NCBI RefSeq assembly: GCF_047495875.1
Contig: NC_092459.1
Span: 18,585,795 to 18,649,794, forward strand
Source: Pithys albifrons albifrons
Taxonomy: Eukaryota > Chordata > Aves > Passeriformes > Thamnophilidae
Reading direction: 5' to 3'
Length of the DNA stretch: 64,000 nucleotides
The translations under genes and the position numbers were made by a program. The number at the start of each line of letters is the position of its first letter. Within the stretch, counting starts at the first letter, position 1. A model generated the notes under the pieces. That model did not search any database, had not been told where the DNA came from, and saw nothing but the letters and a program-made list of their open reading frames with translations. Positions 60,863 through 64,000 of this stretch are shown here, piece after piece.

Positions 60863-63800
60863 TCTTAGTTCTTTCTTTTGCAGGCAGGTCCTTTGGAGTT
60901 TCTCTTTTTGCAAAAATAATTAAATCTTAATGGGCAAGATAAAAAAAAAAGAAACGCTAAAACTGGTTGTTGGGAGTACTTGTCTGAGTAAGGGACTACC
61001 TGTGTTGTACATGCTTAGTGCTCTACACTCACTGACACAGTTCCATATGTCATATAGGAAGAATTAATTTTTACCTATCCCATTCTGTGTATTTGTCTTT
61101 CTCTGGTCAAAAAAAAAAAAAAGATAAACCAAGGAAAAAAATACCCATTGAAGCTCAAAGAGCTGTAGTAAGAGGGATCAAACAGTTAATTAGAGCACTC
61201 ACATCAGTGACAGACGCTGGTTGCTTGAATCTAGTCAGCTATGGCAACAACTTAATATCCATTCTCCTGTCAGTCTCTGAAGTTTTCCAGTTGTATTTTG
61301 TGAGAAAACTGCCATAGGCATCCATATATAGATGAAAATTCCAGCTGGGGAAGTCCAGAAGATTGAAAGTGAGTGCCTAAGTGAGCTGGGCTTCAGGTCA
61401 CGTTGCCAACTCAATTACTTCCACTGCCAAGTCAATACTCCTGCTCACTGCAGAGGTCTTGTGATTTCCATTTTATGCACCTGTTTCCATGAGAAGATGC
61501 ATTCTTAGTTCCCTAATGGACTTTTCCTGGTTGCAGTAGGTAACCAGAGTACTGTTGAGTCTTGCAGCACCTGAACCCATAAGTGTCTCCCATTTTATCT
61601 CCTTATCTGTCAGTAAAACATATAGCACTCAGTGGACAGTAACTATGTAATATCACAGTTATGCAAAATACAGAGTTGCTTACTAGGGAAAATATTCTAG
61701 GAAAAATTCTAAATCAATCATATGCTTGATCTATTTCTACTGAGAAACGCTAGAGCAGAGAGAGAGCAAACGACACAAGCGTGGTGGTGGCTCTGACAAG
61801 GAATCTGGAAGGCAAACCAGTGAAGAGCGGAGAGGGACCATCTTTTGTTATCCATAGGGCTGGCAGCAAGCATCTAGTCTTGAGGATACTGACCTTAAAG
61901 TAGTGCCATCTAATGTCCATGATTAAAGCTGTCTGCTATAATAATCCGATTCTTCAACTTGGACCATCACATTTCAGTGCAGACTACATGAGAAGCCATG
62001 TAGTTGTCATGAATATTTGTCTCTGCTAGATTCTTCTGCATAAATCATCTATTTTACATCTTGCAGGGATTGCTGGGATCATGTCACTTCTCATCAACTC
62101 CCACATGAAGTAGACTTGAGAGTACCTTCATTACTCTGCATTGTTCGTTACAATTAATACTCTTTTGATCATTGCTTATGTGCTACCCTTTATTTTGGAC
62201 ATATTTTCCCCATAAAATACTATCATAGAGGACCTTCAGCAAAATATTTCATTATTTAGGAATTTGGGTTTATTGTTAGGAAAGCACAGTTCACTAGGTG
62301 GTTTGACACATCTCTCATTCCTGTCTAAGATTTCACATTTCATCTGTATGCACAGCACTCATCTGTTCTGTCAATAGACTGAGTCATTACCGTTGTTGTT
62401 GGTTTGGGATTTTTTCTGACAGCAACTCCTTTTAAAAGTAAAACCCTGGATACACTGAATGAGACGTACTAATTGTACCTTTCGTTGTCCATGCACTCAA
62501 AGCATAATTTTGTGCAGGTTAGGAACTTACCTGTTCACTGTCCCAGTGGCTTGCAGCTGTCCTTCCATTCCTAATTTGTCTGAGAGATATCATGAGAATG
62601 ACTTGATGGGAATAGATCTGTTCAGATTGAATGAATGAAATGTTTTGTAAGCTAGCTATGGTCTTGCTTCTCTTGAAACATAACATGATGACAGCTCGGA
62701 TAGTCAAGAAAAATCTCAAATTCAACTGCTTGAAATGCCTTATACTAAAAAAAATAAAGAAAAAGGAAGTGTGGAGTTTCTGAAACAGTCATTTTGAATG
62801 GAAATTAACTGATTAGGGATCATCTTTTCCTTTGAAAATGGGCTAAGTGGTGTAAACTCTGTAAATTTTCCATCAAATTTTACTGTACCTTTGTGAGTTC
62901 TGCCAAAACTTGGCAAATGAAGATAATCTGAAATGTGATATAATATTTTTAGCTTTTAGAAAAATAGATTGCTTAAAACTTGGAATGCCATGATTACAAA
63001 ATAGTCTTTAACTTTACAGAAAAACTTTAATGGAATACAGAAACAAGAATTATTTCCCTATTTTATTCCATAATGGGGATAAATTAAGAAACTAATTAAA
63101 GTGTGGACAACTTGGCCACAGCTTGGGAGGTTTTGAGGAACAAAGTCTTTTATTCACTCATTTAAAAAAATGACATAAAATACAGGAGGGTATTTTAAAC
63201 AGAAGTGCTCTGAGGTAATGAATTGAATCAAACGAGTCTCTTAATTTGCTCCTTTATTTTCATTTTATTTCAAAATTCATATTCTGCTTCAAGCAGAGAT
63301 GGCCTTTGCAATTTTATACTCTCTGAGAATGATGGATAAATAACCATAAATTGGAATTTTTACAATGAACTGTCAGTGAAATTTAGCTTTGTTCAGAGAT
63401 CTGGAATGAGAATTAGGCTACATGTAAGTCATATTAAGGCCTCGTTGGAGAATGAGATTGTACAACTCTAAGATAATACATAATTGATTTTATCTTGGAA
63501 GTGTATACTATTGCTCTTCTTTGTATAAGATGAATGAATCTGACAGACAAAATACTGCATTCAAAACAAAAGACAAATCATTATCCTTTGATTTCCTCCC
63601 TGTCCTTACAATACAATCTGAGTTCTTTCTCCTCATTTTCTCCTACTGGAGCTCAAGATATGTTGCCTCATTTTCTCCCATTGAATATATGGTTAGTTAG
63701 GAGGTGTAGTAGCAGTTGTATTACCATCAGCGCTTCACTTTGAGAAACCTATCTGGAAATGTGCATGTTCTGTGGCAATTGCTTGGATCTCTCTGCATAA

Positions 63801-64000
63801 TGATTACACTAATTATGATTGTATTCAGAAGAAAATGGCAAAATGGCAAAAAAGGTGCATTCCCTGTTGAAGAGATATGCACAGGAAAAGCAGCAATGGG
63901 TACAGCAACCTTGACTCTTCAGCCTGTTTCTCCAGCCTAACTCTTCGTTTTTGTGAAGTGGCTGAGTGTTGCTTGTTGTCTCAGCAGAAGGCAGACAGCT
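60863..64000. other. AT-rich sequence, nothing firm recognised
   Basis: The 76-codon frame at 61087-61317 begins in an A-run and contains KIPIEAQRAVVRGIKQLIRA, which looks protein-like, but there is no start context or donor. The 74-codon frame at 63716-63940 includes a hydrophobic stretch but has no splice support. No repeat recognised. Confidence 0.35.

Noticed and set aside
61087..61317. 76-codon frame with KIPIEAQRAVVRGIKQLIRA
   Set aside because: It opens in an A-run, lacks a donor and has no neighbouring exon. The sequence alone does not support calling it a gene.
1..64000. CRISPR arrays, operons, phage, plasmid or toxin-antitoxin systems
   Set aside because: No direct-repeat/spacer arrays, no closely packed genes, and the repeat content and splice structure are those of a bird nuclear genome.

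Overview
The window reads as nuclear DNA of a bird, most likely a passerine. The evidence is the repeat content: CR1 LINE 3' ends (about 6.35, 42.2 and 59.4 kb), a tRNA-Ile-headed, CR1-tailed SINE of the TguSINE1 type (60.73-60.86 kb), several endogenous-retrovirus solo LTRs of avian type, AT-rich introns and one sharply bounded CpG island. There is no bacterial, plasmid or phage organisation, and almost all open reading frames are short and random-looking.

The central landmark is a CpG island at about 14.94-16.77 kb that acts as a bidirectional promoter. On the minus strand a first coding exon (15300-15321, peptide MAESRRE) reads leftward. On the plus strand a first coding exon (15706-15723, peptide MSALKK) reads rightward. 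The start codons are 385 bp apart, with an E-box, a CCAAT box, GC boxes and a CTCF-like site between them.

Left arm (1-15.3 kb): introns and small exons of the minus-strand gene. The best exons are 1628-1822 (65 codons) and a 28-nt microexon at 1127-1154, with matching splice phase. Further exon candidates at 14.7, 9.4, 8.5, 7.7, 6.8 and 2.6 kb can be ordered into a phase-compatible chain. The gene runs off the left edge and I could not name it. Its introns carry a 5S-rRNA-derived SINE with a near-perfect target-site duplication (10.56-10.78 kb), three LTRs, and an LTR that contains an unspliced piece of another gene resembling ASCC2 (11.26-11.70 kb).

Right arm (15.7-64 kb): the plus-strand gene. 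Exon 2 at 18043-18107 is convincing. A hydrophobic, membrane-like exon at 22090-22199 is likely. Others are weak. The remainder is long intronic or intergenic sequence with LTRs, CR1 and SINE copies. A second GC-rich block at 52.9-53.34 kb holds a 15-bp minisatellite and a CTCF-like motif in the opposite orientation to the promoter one, so the two could anchor a chromatin loop of about 37.7 kb.

I found no convincing undescribed enzymatic or defence system. The most notable objects are the LTR with captured host exon, the 5S-headed SINE, and the convergent CTCF-like pair. All exon calls rest on reading frame plus splice signals seen by eye; no homology search was possible.
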